A DNA stretch of 64,000 nt from Flavobacterium sp. WC2421 (GTDB taxonomy: Bacteria; Bacteroidota; Bacteroidia; Flavobacteriales; Flavobacteriaceae), in the NCBI RefSeq assembly GCF_040822115.1, contig NZ_CP162004.1, positions 992,001 to 1,056,000 on the forward strand. Direction: 5' to 3'. Position numbers and translations under genes: made by a program. The first letter of the stretch is position 1. Every line of letters begins with the position of its first letter. This document shows, piece by piece, positions 36,993 to 47,481 of the stretch. The notes below the pieces were generated by a model. That model ran no database searches. It was not told where the DNA came from and saw nothing but the letters and a program-made list of their open reading frames with translations.

Positions 36993-38459
36993 TTGGGATT
37001 ATATAAAAATCTTTTTAAACAAACAGCTATTTACGGACTCGCGACAGTTTTACCGCGAATGTTTAGCTTTTTGCTAGTGCCACTTTATACCGATTTGCTG
37101 CCTAAAGCAGAATATGGAAAAGTCTCCATCATTTTTGCTTGGATGATTTTCTTTAATGTTATTCTAGCTTACGGGATGGAAACTGCTTTTTTTAGGTTTT
37201 ATAACAATGAAAGCAATAAAAAATCAGTGCTAGAAACATCAATGGTTTCTATCTTTTGGACTACTATTTCTTTCTTGTTTATTGCGTTATTATCTAGGAA
37301 TACATTGGCAGCTTGGTCAGGTATTGATTCACAGTATATTGGATATACCATTTGGATTTTAGCTTTAGATGCTTTGGTAATTATTCCTTTTTCTAAATTA
37401 AGGGCTTTTCAAAAACCAATGGTTTATGCGGTTATAAAAATTGGTAATGTATTGGTAAACCTTATTTTGAGTGTCTTTTTTCTACTTTATATGCCTAAGG
37501 TAGTCGCTTCAAATCCTCATGGATTTTTAAGCTCTTTGTATGTAGAAAATTTCCAAATAGGCTATATTTTCTTGGCAAACATTATTGCTAGTTTATTAAC
37601 TTTTGTAGCATTATCTCCAGATTATGTTTTTCTAAAATGGAAATTCGATTTGGATTTATGGAAACGCATGATGCGCTATGCATTGCCAATAATGGTAGCC
37701 GGAATTGCATTTGCAATCAATGAACAGTTTGATAAAATTCTTTTAGGACGATTGTTACCAGACAATATTGCTGAAGCCGAAGTGGGTGTTTACTCTGCCT
37801 GCTACAAATTAGGCTTGTTTATGGTTTTATATAGAACAGCCTATACATTAGGAATTGAACCGTTCTTTTTTAGTCATGCTTCTGATAAAAATGCGCCACA
37901 AACGTATGCTATGGTGACAAAATATTTTGTCATTTTTGGATCGTTCATCTTGCTATCGGTAATCGTTTTTGCTGATTTATTCAAAATGCTTATGATTCGT
38001 GATGAATCGTATTGGGTAGCCATGAAAGTTGTGCCCTTAATCATATTGGCCAATTTCTTTTTGGGGATTTACACTAATCTTTCTGTTTGGTATAAATTGA
38101 TTGACAAAACGTATATTGGTGCTTACATTTCCATTGTAGGAGCTGTGATAACATTAGGACTTAACTTTTTATTGATTCCTACAATGAGTTATTACGGATC
38201 AGCAATTGCAACAATAGCCGCCTATGGAAGCATGATGTTTATTTCCTATTACTTGGGGAATAAATATTATCCAATTCCGTATGATTTAAAGAAAATAGGA
38301 GGCTATCTGTCATTATCGATATTCTTTTCGGCAATATCGTTTTATGGATTCAGGGAGAATTACTTTGTAGGGATCTTATTATTGATTGTATTCCTCTATT
38401 TTATATATCACAACGAAAAAGAAACCCTTTTAAAAATTGTAAAACGTAAAAATAACTAG
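36993..38459 (+). CDS. Polysaccharide biosynthesis flippase-like protein
   Basis: A 488-residue membrane protein with about 14 TM helices in the MATE/Wzx style. YKNLFKQTAIYGLATVLPRM opens the first helix, and DLLPKAEYGKVSI follows, a pattern widespread in Bacteroidota. It starts with TTG at 36993, which homologues support by the length before the first helix. It lies away from the main glycan cluster and just before dut, an arrangement I recall as conserved, so it may handle lipid-linked envelope precursors rather than the variable glycan. Its substrate is unknown. Confidence 0.85.
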   Translation: MGLYKNLFKQTAIYGLATVLPRMFSFLLVPLYTDLLPKAEYGKVSIIFAWMIFFNVILAYGMETAFFRFYNNESNKKSVLETSMVSIFWTTISFLFIALLSRNTLAAWSGIDSQYIGYTIWILALDALVIIPFSKLRAFQKPMVYAVIKIGNVLVNLILSVFFLLYMPKVVASNPHGFLSSLYVENFQIGYIFLANIIASLLTFVALSPDYVFLKWKFDLDLWKRMMRYALPIMVAGIAFAINEQFDKILLGRLLPDNIAEAEVGVYSACYKLGLFMVLYRTAYTLGIEPFFFSHASDKNAPQTYAMVTKYFVIFGSFILLSVIVFADLFKMLMIRDESYWVAMKVVPLIILANFFLGIYTNLSVWYKLIDKTYIGAYISIVGAVITLGLNFLLIPTMSYYGSAIATIAAYGSMMFISYYLGNKYYPIPYDLKKIGGYLSLSIFFSAISFYGFRENYFVGILLLIVFLYFIYHNEKETLLKIVKRKNN

Positions 38460-38479
38460 TATTTCCTTACTGGTTTTTT

Positions 38480-38560
38480 GGAGCTATTTCCTGCTGTCCG
38501 CTATATCTTTTCTTTCCTGAAAAGTCAAGAAAAGGATGTCACTTCCATCAGGGCTAGAAA
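38480..38560 (+). repeat. Palindromic intergenic repeat, copy B
   Basis: GGAGCTATTTCCTGCTGTCC opens the element, then ATCTTTT. CTTTTCTT (38507-38514) pairs with AAGAAAAG (38527-38534), followed by GATGTCACTTCCATCAGGGC. The order of parts matches copy A at 25991-26100 although the sequence has diverged. I recall this as a frequent intergenic repeat in Flavobacterium. It fills the gap between the flippase and dut. Confidence 0.6.
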
Positions 38561-38587
38561 TCCTGCTAACAATTCAAACAAATTAAA

Positions 38588-39022
38588 ATGAAAATAAACA
38601 TCATCAATAAATCACAACATGCCCTGCCTAACTATGAAACCATAGCTTCAGCAGGAATGGATTTAAGAGCTAATTTAATAGAATCAATAACATTACAGCC
38701 CTTAGAAAGAACTATTGTTAAAACAGGGCTTTTTATGGAGTTACCCATAGGGTATGAGGCTCAAGTAAGACCAAGAAGTGGTTTGGCTTTCAAGAACGGT
38801 ATTACAGTATTGAATTCGCCTGGAACAGTTGATGCCGATTATCGTGGTGAAATTGGTGTGATTTTAGTAAATTTATCCAATCAGGCATTTGTTATCCAAA
38901 ATGGGGAACGCATTGCGCAATTAATCATTGCAAAACACGAACGGGCTGACTGGATTGAAGTAGAAGAGTTGTCAGAGACTTCAAGAGGAGCTGGTGGTTT
39001 TGGTAGTACAGGTGTAAAATAA
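38588..39022 (+). CDS. dut: dUTP diphosphatase
   Basis: A 144-residue trimeric dUTPase. All five motifs are visible: AGMDLRA (near 23), RPRSGLA (near 61), [13 protein letters not shown] (near 77), GERIAQLI (near 103) and the C-terminal [10 protein letters not shown]. It hydrolyses dUTP to dUMP and PPi, keeping uracil out of DNA. The following sugar nucleotidyltransferase is on the same strand after 87 bp. Confidence 0.97.
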   Translation: MKINIINKSQHALPNYETIASAGMDLRANLIESITLQPLERTIVKTGLFMELPIGYEAQVRPRSGLAFKNGITVLNSPGTVDADYRGEIGVILVNLSNQAFVIQNGERIAQLIIAKHERADWIEVEELSETSRGAGGFGSTGVK

Positions 39023-39109
39023 AATTTATTAATTCAAAGATTGTAATATTTAAAAATTCGAATAGAATTCTTTAATCGTTCAATCATTTAATCTTTCAAT
39101 ATCATTAAA

Positions 39110-40126
39110 ATGAAAATAATAGTGCCAATGGCAGGACGTGGTTCACGTCTTCGTCCACATACAGTTACCGTTCCTAAGCCATTAATCCCTGTTGCTGGAA
39201 AACCTATTGTCCATCGATTGGTAGAAGATATTGCTAAAATATTAAAAGAACCAATTGAAGAGATTGCTTTTATTCTAGGCGACGAAGCTTTTTTTGGGGA
39301 TGATGTAGTAAAAAGTTTAGAAGAATTGGCTCAAAGTTTAGGTGCCAAAGCTTCTATTTATCGTCAGGACTTACCTCTAGGAACTGGACATGCTATTATG
39401 TGTGCCAAAGAATCCTTGTCAGGACCAGCAGTAATTGCTTATGCAGATACATTAATCAGAGCTGATTTTGATTTAGACCCTACTGCTGATGCTGTTATTT
39501 GGGTAAAACAAGTAGACCAGCCTGAAGCTTTTGGAGTGGTGAAGATGAATGCCAATAGTGAAATTACAGAATTGGTTGAAAAACCTGCTGAATTTGTAAG
39601 TGATTTAGCGGTGATCGGAATATACTATTTCAAAGAAGTTGGTGATTTAAAAAAAGAACTTCAAAACGTATTAGACAACAATATTCAAAACGGTGGAGAA
39701 TACCAGATTAATGACGGAATCAAAGCGATGATGGCTAAGGGTAAAGTTTTTAAAACGGGTAGTGTAGATGAATGGATGGATTGCGGGAATAAAAACGTAA
39801 CCGTTGAAACCAATTCCAGAATGCTTGGCTTCTTGCATAATGACGGAATGCATTTAGTTGATTATGATGTTAAGTTAGAAAATTCGACTATTATCCCGCC
39901 CTGTTTCATTGGTGAAGATGTTGTTTTAGTAAATGCAACTGTTGGGCCTAACGTGTCTCTTGGCAAAGGAAGTCATGTAGTCGATAGTGCTATAAAAAAC
40001 AGTTTGATTCAAACTCATGTACACATCAAAAATGCTAATTTAGATAATGCCATGATTGGAAATCATGTTGTTTTTGATGGTAATTTTACCAGTATCAGCA
40101 TTGGTGATTATTCTGTTTTGGAATAA
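39110..40126 (+). CDS. Sugar-1-phosphate nucleotidyltransferase
   Basis: A 338-residue enzyme: nucleotidyltransferase domain with MAGRGSRLRPHTVTVPKPLIPVAGKP (residues 7-31), then a C-terminal left-handed beta-helix near 250-335. The family joins NTP and a sugar-1-phosphate; which sugar (glucose, mannose or other) cannot be decided here. The position in a dut-NTase-TPR-DUF4292-EnvC series that recurs in Bacteroidota suggests a conserved envelope role. Confidence 0.88.
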   Translation: MKIIVPMAGRGSRLRPHTVTVPKPLIPVAGKPIVHRLVEDIAKILKEPIEEIAFILGDEAFFGDDVVKSLEELAQSLGAKASIYRQDLPLGTGHAIMCAKESLSGPAVIAYADTLIRADFDLDPTADAVIWVKQVDQPEAFGVVKMNANSEITELVEKPAEFVSDLAVIGIYYFKEVGDLKKELQNVLDNNIQNGGEYQINDGIKAMMAKGKVFKTGSVDEWMDCGNKNVTVETNSRMLGFLHNDGMHLVDYDVKLENSTIIPPCFIGEDVVLVNATVGPNVSLGKGSHVVDSAIKNSLIQTHVHIKNANLDNAMIGNHVVFDGNFTSISIGDYSVLE

Positions 40127-40157
40127 TTTTTTCTAGTTTTAGAAATTACTTTTTATT

Positions 40158-41501
40158 ATGAAAGGATCAGCTTTAGTACTATTGTTTTTTGTTTTGCTTG
40201 GCAATCCTGCTTTGGTATTGGCACAAACAGAACCGGACCAAATAAAGCTAGATAATAATAAATTTCAAGATTTGTTTTACGAGTCGTTAAAACAAAAAGC
40301 AATAGAAAATTATGATAAAGCAATAGTAGCTTTAGAACAATGTTTAAAGATAGACCCTCAAAACGCGACCGTTCATTTTGAGTTAGGAAAAAATTATTTG
40401 GCTTTAAAAGACTATAAAAATGCTTACACTTGTTTCGAACAAGCCAGTAAAATTGATCCTACGAACAAATGGTTTTGGGTAGGAATGTATGATGTGAATT
40501 ATGCAACTAAAGATTATGAGGGAGCAATATATACCATTAATAAGCTAATTCCATTTGATCCAAAATTCAAAGAAGACTTAACTTCGCTTTACATGAACAC
40601 AGGTCAGTTTGATAAAGCATTAGTACTTATCAATGAATTAAATGAAACCACAGGAAAAACAGACAGACGAGAATCCTATAAAATTCAAATTTTATCGCAA
40701 GGAAAATACCAAAATGCGGAAATAGTAAATTTAGTAGATCAGATAAATAAGTATCCCAAGGAGGAGTCCAATTATATTTCACTAATATATTTGTACTCTA
40801 AAAATAATGAAATAGATAAAGTCCTTGAAACGGCACGAAAATTGGAGAGTGAAATTCCAACATCGGAATGGGCACAAGTAAGTTTGTTTAAGTTTCATCT
40901 GGATAATAATGATGGGGATAAAGCAGTTAAAGCGATGAACATCGTTTTGGCTAGTTCCAAAATTGATTCAAAAATAAAACACCGGGTTCTAAATGAATTC
41001 TTGATTTTTACAAATGCAAATCCGCAATATAACTCCGACTTAGAAAAAGCGATTGGTTATTTTGATTCTGATCCTGAAGTGAATGTGGCAAAGGAAATAG
41101 GGAAATTTTATCATGCTAAAAAACAATGGGATAAAGCCATTGTGTACTATGATAAAGCGATTAAAAAAACGGCGGATGTAGATGTTGAAACAAATTTACT
41201 TTTGCTTCAAGCGTATATTGAAACCAAACAATTTGATCTAGCAGCAAAAAAAGCCATGGATATGGTAGATGTTTTCCCTACACAGCCACAGTTTTATTAT
41301 TATGCTGGCTTAGGATACAATCAATTGGTTCAGTTTAAAAAAGCCAAAGAAATTCTCGAAATGGGGTTGGATTATTTAGTTGAAGATGTTGCTTTAGAAA
41401 TAAACTTCAATATTCAATTGGGAGAAGCTTATAATGGTTTAGGAGATAATAAGAAAAAAGAGTTCTATTTTTCAAAAGCCAATCAATTATTAAAACAATA
41501 A
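40158..41501 (+). CDS. Exported TPR-repeat protein
   Basis: A 447-residue protein with a signal peptide (VLLFFVLLGNPALVLAQ, residues 8-23) and TPR repeats. The first are at about residues 39-105 (YDKAIVALEQCLKIDPQNATVH, YKNAYTCFEQASKIDPTN) and more follow near 335-440. It is likely periplasmic and acts as a scaffold. It starts 31 bp after the nucleotidyltransferase gene and ends 7 bp before the DUF4292 lipoprotein. Confidence 0.85.
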   Translation: MKGSALVLLFFVLLGNPALVLAQTEPDQIKLDNNKFQDLFYESLKQKAIENYDKAIVALEQCLKIDPQNATVHFELGKNYLALKDYKNAYTCFEQASKIDPTNKWFWVGMYDVNYATKDYEGAIYTINKLIPFDPKFKEDLTSLYMNTGQFDKALVLINELNETTGKTDRRESYKIQILSQGKYQNAEIVNLVDQINKYPKEESNYISLIYLYSKNNEIDKVLETARKLESEIPTSEWAQVSLFKFHLDNNDGDKAVKAMNIVLASSKIDSKIKHRVLNEFLIFTNANPQYNSDLEKAIGYFDSDPEVNVAKEIGKFYHAKKQWDKAIVYYDKAIKKTADVDVETNLLLLQAYIETKQFDLAAKKAMDMVDVFPTQPQFYYYAGLGYNQLVQFKKAKEILEMGLDYLVEDVALEINFNIQLGEAYNGLGDNKKKEFYFSKANQLLKQ

Positions 41502-41508
41502 AAATCGA

Positions 41509-42279
41509 ATGAAAAAAATACTCGCTATTCTGTCAATCCTTGTATTGATTTCTTGTAAGTCAAAAGCCGTGGCTACAACTGCTACTGCGCCTGTTGATTA
41601 CTTAGCCGCAAAAAAAATTATAGCCAGTCACTATAACAATAAAAGTGATTTTTCTACATTATATATTAAAGCAAATGCGAGGTATAGTGACGATAAACAA
41701 TCACAAAATGTTACTGCTGAAATTAGAATTAAGAAGGACGAACAAATTCTAATAAGCATTCGTTTTTTAGGGATTACAATGGCAAAAGCTTCTATAACTC
41801 CAACATCTGTGAGTTATTATGAAAAAATTAAAGGAACCTATTTTGAAGGAGACTTTAGTTCATTAAGCCAATGGTTAGGTACTGATTTGGATTATAATAA
41901 AATTCAAAATATGTTGTTGGGAGAAGCTTTAGATGATTTAAAGAAGGGAAAATATACAGAGTCATTAGTGGAGCAATTGTATCGATTGGATGATTTATCG
42001 AATGGAAATACAAAAAAGACATTTTATATCAATTCAAATGATTTTAGCGTTAATAAACAAGAAATAACACAAGTAGCCGAGGGTAGGATGATTCAAGTAG
42101 CCTACGTTGACATTAAAGAATATAAAGAAGCCTTGATGCCTACAAACGTGCTTATAAATGCCTATCAAGCCAAAGGAAAAACGGAAATTAACTTAGACTA
42201 TAAAACAATTTCATTCAATGAAGAACTTTCTTTTCCATATAGTGTCCCAAATGGTTACAATAGAATTATAATTAAGTAA
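41509..42279 (+). CDS. DUF4292 lipoprotein
   Basis: A 256-residue lipoprotein (lipobox LISC, Cys near residue 16) of the DUF4292 family. The mature domain is predicted to be mostly beta strands (NVTAEIRIKKDEQILISIRF, ASITPTSVSYYEK), which recalls the LolA/LolB-like half barrel that carries lipoproteins, but that link is inference. Its place between a periplasmic TPR protein and an EnvC-like protein suggests an envelope role. Confidence 0.82.
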   Translation: MKKILAILSILVLISCKSKAVATTATAPVDYLAAKKIIASHYNNKSDFSTLYIKANARYSDDKQSQNVTAEIRIKKDEQILISIRFLGITMAKASITPTSVSYYEKIKGTYFEGDFSSLSQWLGTDLDYNKIQNMLLGEALDDLKKGKYTESLVEQLYRLDDLSNGNTKKTFYINSNDFSVNKQEITQVAEGRMIQVAYVDIKEYKEALMPTNVLINAYQAKGKTEINLDYKTISFNEELSFPYSVPNGYNRIIIK

Positions 42280-42303
42280 ATTTGCAAAAAATATATTTTT
42301 AAG

Positions 42304-43623
42304 ATGCCAAAATTTCTCCTTAGCTTAATTTTTTTATGCATGACCTCAGTTATATGGAGTCAGTCTTCTCAACAAGAAAAATTAGAACAACGTAAAGCCC
42401 AAATCCAACAGGAAATACGGGATAACGAAAAGTTATTGCAGTCCGTGAAGTCCAAGGAAAAATCGGCGATGAATGTATTTACGATTCAGAAAAATAAAAT
42501 TAGACTGAAAGAAATATTGATAAATACGACTGAGAAACAAACCAAACTTTTGGCAAATGACATGTATGTTAATCAGGTTAAGATCAATAAGCTTAATAAA
42601 GAGTTGATGATTCTTAAAGAAGATTATGCTAAGATGATCTTGAAATCGTATAAAAGCCGATCGGAGCAAAGTAGAGCAATGTTTATTCTGTCGTCTGAGA
42701 ATTTTTTACAAGCGTATAAAAGAGCACAATATTTAAAACAATATACCAATTTTAGAAAGGCACAAGGAGAAGAAATATTTTCTAAGTCGACTCAACTAAT
42801 TGATTATAATAAAAAGTTGAATGTTCAAAAAGTGGCAAAACAAAAACTAATCGTTGAAAACGAAAAAGAAAAAAAAGGATTAGTAAAAGAAAAAGAAGAA
42901 CAGGAAAAACTAGTAAATTCAATTAAAAAAGACAAGAATAGAATTGTTTCGGATATTAGAAAAAAACAAAGAGAATCCAAAACGATTGACAAACAAATAG
43001 ACCGTTTAATTCGCGAAGCTATTGCTGAGGCCAATAGAAAAGCAGCGATAGAGAGAGCTAAAGCCAAAGCACTAGCATTATCAAATAGCGCGAAGTCTAC
43101 AACAAAAGGGGATACTAAAGAAGCCGTACGAGAAGCTGCAAAAGAAGCTGCTAAAGAATCCGTTTCTTCTTCCAGAATTGAATTGACACCAGAGTCAAAA
43201 ATAATAGCTGATAATTTTAGAGCTAATAGAGGGAATTTACCTTGGCCAGTAGAAAAAGGGTTTATATCGTTGGGTTACGGAGATCAAGCGCATCCTATTT
43301 ATAATACATTAGTGATTCATAATAGCGGTGTAGAAATAACAACTAGTGAAGGGGCATCTGCAAGAGCAGTTTTTGGTGGTGAAGTAGCAAGTGTTATGGT
43401 ATTATCGCCTGTTAATAAAGCCGTGATGATACAACATGGAGATTACTTTACTATTTATCAAAATTTAAGTTCTGTATCGGTTAGTAAAGGAGATAAAATA
43501 AGTATAAAACAAACGATTGGTAGAGTAAGAACAAATGGTGATACTGGTAAAACAGTAATTAAATTCTTGCTTTTACAAAATACAACGTATACGGATCCAA
43601 AAGGATGGTTATCAAATAAATAA
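42304..43623 (+). CDS. EnvC-like murein hydrolase activator with degenerate LytM domain
   Basis: A 439-residue protein with a signal peptide (residues 1-19), a long coiled coil (about 22-265) and a C-terminal LytM/M23 domain (about 310-439). The zinc and catalytic residues of active M23 peptidases are not kept: the HxH pair near QHGDYFTIYQNL ends in Asn, and the final HLHFE motif is FLLLQ. EnvC and NlpD also have dead LytM domains that activate amidases, so a role as activator in cell division is likely. A strong terminator follows. Confidence 0.88.
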   Translation: MPKFLLSLIFLCMTSVIWSQSSQQEKLEQRKAQIQQEIRDNEKLLQSVKSKEKSAMNVFTIQKNKIRLKEILINTTEKQTKLLANDMYVNQVKINKLNKELMILKEDYAKMILKSYKSRSEQSRAMFILSSENFLQAYKRAQYLKQYTNFRKAQGEEIFSKSTQLIDYNKKLNVQKVAKQKLIVENEKEKKGLVKEKEEQEKLVNSIKKDKNRIVSDIRKKQRESKTIDKQIDRLIREAIAEANRKAAIERAKAKALALSNSAKSTTKGDTKEAVREAAKEAAKESVSSSRIELTPESKIIADNFRANRGNLPWPVEKGFISLGYGDQAHPIYNTLVIHNSGVEITTSEGASARAVFGGEVASVMVLSPVNKAVMIQHGDYFTIYQNLSSVSVSKGDKISIKQTIGRVRTNGDTGKTVIKFLLLQNTTYTDPKGWLSNK

Positions 43624-43636
43624 TATTGTATATTAT

Positions 43637-43673
43637 AAAAAAGGAGGGATCAAGCTTTGATTCCTCCTTTTTT
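43637..43673. terminator. Bidirectional intrinsic terminator
   Basis: A 17-bp stem (43637-43653 with 43657-43673, one G-T pair) around the 3-nt loop GCT, with A-run before and T-run after. It ends the EnvC-like gene (+) and the transglutaminase operon (-). Confidence 0.9.
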
Positions 43674-43690
43674 GGTATTAATTACTTTTA

Positions 43691-44677
<987 letters not shown>

Positions 44678-44683
44678 TAGTTG

Positions 44684-45637
44684 TTAGGTATAAGAAAAAA
44701 ATAATTTAGAAAAATCTTTCGAAAATTGCATCAATTGTTTTTTTGTATTGTGAAGTACTTCCTCTAATTGTTGGTTATCTAAATTTTGATAATCGGTAAA
44801 TTCAATATAACTTTTGAGTCTTCCAAATTGATTTTGTAACACTCGTCCTTCGTTTAAATAATTTTGTTTCAACAGGCTTTCTAAATATATTTCGATGTAC
44901 TCTAAAGTATAATAAACAGAATGGGCAAAATCTTTATTAAAAATCACATGTTGAATTACTTTCTGGTTGTGAGGAATATTACTATAACTCTTCATATACA
45001 TTTCATAACCTGAAAGGGATAACAGTAATTTTCTCCAGTACAGTAAATCTTCATTTCCATTTACGTTATAATTGATAGGAGCATAATAAGCCTGAGTCAT
45101 TGAAATGGTTTGTAAACAACGCTCAATATGCTTGCCTATGCTTGAAAAGCACCATCCTAATCCTCTTGGCATGGTAACTTGAATGATACCATTATAAAGC
45201 AAAAAGTTTTTATTTAATTTGGCCAATACATCTAGTGCTTTGGCTGTTTCTAGTTTTTTAGGCAAGTCTGGAGAATTAATATAAAGGTACATGGAGTTAA
45301 TATGTTCCCATAATTCTTTTGTTATCTTATCTTGAGAGCCTCTTGCATTTTCACGTGCCTTAGTAATTAGGTTTTTAACCGAGTTGTGATTATTTTCATC
45401 ACAAATAATATATTTTAGAACAAAATTAGTATCAAACTGAACTTCTCTAATTTTATCATTTGACAATATGGTGTAGTATTCTAATAACGGTTTGTAACCT
45501 TGATAATCATTAGTTTCTTTGTCAAAAGATAAAGCATAAAGAGTGTTAAGGGTGAGCAACATTCCATCTGTTCTTTCCATATATCTGTTAAGCCAATACA
45601 TTCCATCAGCAACACGGCTTAGCATATTTACTTCCAT
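44684..45637 (-). CDS. Alpha-E domain protein
   Basis: About 317 residues, all helical, recognised as the alpha-E domain (DUF403). MLSRVADGMYWLNRYMERTDG near the N-terminus is the family signature, and GLGWCFSSIGKHIERCLQTI near residue 165 is the second conserved part. The family always accompanies circularly permuted ATP-grasp and transglutaminase-like genes; its reaction is unknown. I start at the ATG at 45637; a further upstream in-frame ATG at 45688 would overlap the ATP-grasp gene. Confidence 0.9.
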   Translation of the reverse strand: MEVNMLSRVADGMYWLNRYMERTDGMLLTLNTLYALSFDKETNDYQGYKPLLEYYTILSNDKIREVQFDTNFVLKYIICDENNHNSVKNLITKARENARGSQDKITKELWEHINSMYLYINSPDLPKKLETAKALDVLAKLNKNFLLYNGIIQVTMPRGLGWCFSSIGKHIERCLQTISMTQAYYAPINYNVNGNEDLLYWRKLLLSLSGYEMYMKSYSNIPHNQKVIQHVIFNKDFAHSVYYTLEYIEIYLESLLKQNYLNEGRVLQNQFGRLKSYIEFTDYQNLDNQQLEEVLHNTKKQLMQFSKDFSKLFFSYT

Positions 45638-45672
45638 AGTGTGTGTGTTTTTAAGTTCGTAAACAATTGCTT

Positions 45673-47109
45673 TTATTTTATGATCCAAGTGTCTTTACTA
45701 CCACCTCCTTGCGAGGAATTTACGACTAAGGATCCTTCGGTAAGCGCAACTCTTGTTAGCCCTCCAGGTACTATTTTAACTCCGTTTGGGCCACATAATG
45801 CATAAGGCCTTAGGTCAACGTGTCTCAGTTTAAGTTCTCCGTCGATAAAACAAGGAACGGTGCTTAGCTGGATAATGGGTTGTGCTATGAAATTTCTAGG
45901 ATTATCAATAATTGCAATTTTGGCGGCTTCAAGTTCTGCTTCGGTCGCTTTATTCCCCATGATCATTCCGTAACCACCACTCTGGTTCGTTTCTTTAACC
46001 ACCATGTTTTCCATATTAGCAAATACAAGTTCTCTTTCTTCCTTATTACCCATTTGATAAGTAGGCACATTTTTTAAGATAGGTTCCTCGTTTAGATAGT
46101 ATTTTATCATATCTGGAACATAGGCATAGACGGCTTTATCATCAGCGACTCCATTTCCTACCGCATTTACCAAAGCAACGTTTCCTAATTTATAAGCGCT
46201 TATCAATCCAGGAACACCAAGTGTGCTGTCTGGTTTAAAAACAAGGGGGTCTAAATACTCGTCGTCTAATCGTCTGTAAATTACATCCACTTGTTGAAGA
46301 CCGGAAGTTGTTTTCATATAGACTTTGTTGTTATTCACAACTAAATCTCTTCCTTCAACTAATGGTACTCCCATTTGTCTCGCGAGGAAAGTATGTTCGT
46401 AGTAAGCGGAATTATAAACTCCTGGAGTGAGCAAAACTACATTTGGGTTTGATATATTTCTTGGAGAAAGAGATATTAAAATATTATGAAAAATCATAGG
46501 GTAATTGACCACCATGCTAACATCATTGTTGCTGAACATTTCAGGAAACACTCTTTTGGTTATTTCTCTGTTTTCCATCATGTAACTCACACCACTAGGG
46601 CATCTTAGATTGTCTTCTAATACATAAAATTCTCCATCGGCTCCTCTAATTAAATCAATACCCGCAATGTGTACGTGGATATTATGGGGTAGTTTTATTC
46701 CGTGTACTTCTTGAATATAATGAGGGCATGAAGCAATTAATGCAGCAGGAATAATGCCTTCTTTTATAATAAGTTGTTCGTTATAAATATCTTCCAAAAA
46801 TAAATTAAGAGCTTTTAGCCTTTGCGCTATCCCTGTTTCTACTTCTATCCAATCTTTCTGGGTAATTATTCTAGGAATAATATCAAATGGGAAAATTCTT
46901 TCAATTCCCTGGTCGTCATCGCTATAAACCGTGAATGTTATCCCTTGGTTCATGAAAATATCTGAAGCCTGTTTTTGTTTTTCATTTAGTTGCTCAATAC
47001 TTAAACTTTCCAATGTTTGTAGTACTTGGCGGTATGAGTCTCTAACACCTTCTTTTGAGAACATTTCATCCCATCCATTTGAATTTAAACTAGGTGTTAA
47101 TTTTATCAT
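45673..47109 (-). CDS. Circularly permuted ATP-grasp peptide ligase-like protein
   Basis: A 478-residue protein of the DUF404/DUF407 type-2 circularly permuted ATP-grasp family. Visible motifs are ADGEFYVLEDNLRCPSGVSYMMENR near residue 155, LLTPGVYNSAYYEH near 225, a Gly-rich NQSGGYGMIMG near 372 and RPYALCGPNGVKIVPGGLTRVA near 438. The family is predicted to form amide bonds with ATP, probably on a peptide made by the operon partners. It is first in its operon; the gap upstream (47110-47481) holds a 21-bp spaced direct repeat. Confidence 0.88.
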   Translation of the reverse strand: MIKLTPSLNSNGWDEMFSKEGVRDSYRQVLQTLESLSIEQLNEKQKQASDIFMNQGITFTVYSDDDQGIERIFPFDIIPRIITQKDWIEVETGIAQRLKALNLFLEDIYNEQLIIKEGIIPAALIASCPHYIQEVHGIKLPHNIHVHIAGIDLIRGADGEFYVLEDNLRCPSGVSYMMENREITKRVFPEMFSNNDVSMVVNYPMIFHNILISLSPRNISNPNVVLLTPGVYNSAYYEHTFLARQMGVPLVEGRDLVVNNNKVYMKTTSGLQQVDVIYRRLDDEYLDPLVFKPDSTLGVPGLISAYKLGNVALVNAVGNGVADDKAVYAYVPDMIKYYLNEEPILKNVPTYQMGNKEERELVFANMENMVVKETNQSGGYGMIMGNKATEAELEAAKIAIIDNPRNFIAQPIIQLSTVPCFIDGELKLRHVDLRPYALCGPNGVKIVPGGLTRVALTEGSLVVNSSQGGGSKDTWIIK

Positions 47110-47481
47110 ATATTATCGTTATTAAAAAATTAAACAAATGCTATTTATGGTGTGGAAAACACAATTTTTTCTCTAAAATAACTATTTTATTTGTTAAAAT
47201 AACTATATTTATTAATTATTCAATAATAAATATACTATTCCTTTTTTAATATCAATTTTTTGAATGATTTATTTTTATTCTATGTTTTATTGATAATTCA
47301 GTAGTGTTTATAGTACCAGTATTATAAACTATCTCCCTTTAAATCATCGTGATTTGGGTCTTTTTATGAAGAATTAGAGCACGGAAAACAGCACAAGTCA
47401 TTACTAAGATGTTAAATCTAGTTTTTGACATATGCTGTTTTTAAAATGAAGTCTTCTTAAAAAGGATAGTAGGAATATAAA
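47110..47481. other. Gene-free stretch upstream of the ATP-grasp operon
   Basis: 372 bp, very AT-rich, no coding frame I can support. It holds two TAAAATAACTAT copies (47174-47185 and 47195-47206, 21 bp apart). I see no clean TAnnTTTG box for the minus-strand operon. The right half (about 47330-47470) is less AT-rich than the rest and shows no recognised feature. Confidence 0.6.

Noticed and set aside
42304..43623. Active M23 peptidase
   Set aside because: The zinc and catalytic residues of the LytM domain are replaced, so an activator role fits better.
47330..47470. Possible gene remnant upstream of the deacetylase
   Set aside because: The base composition is less AT-rich than its surroundings, but I could find no recognisable protein fragment in any frame.
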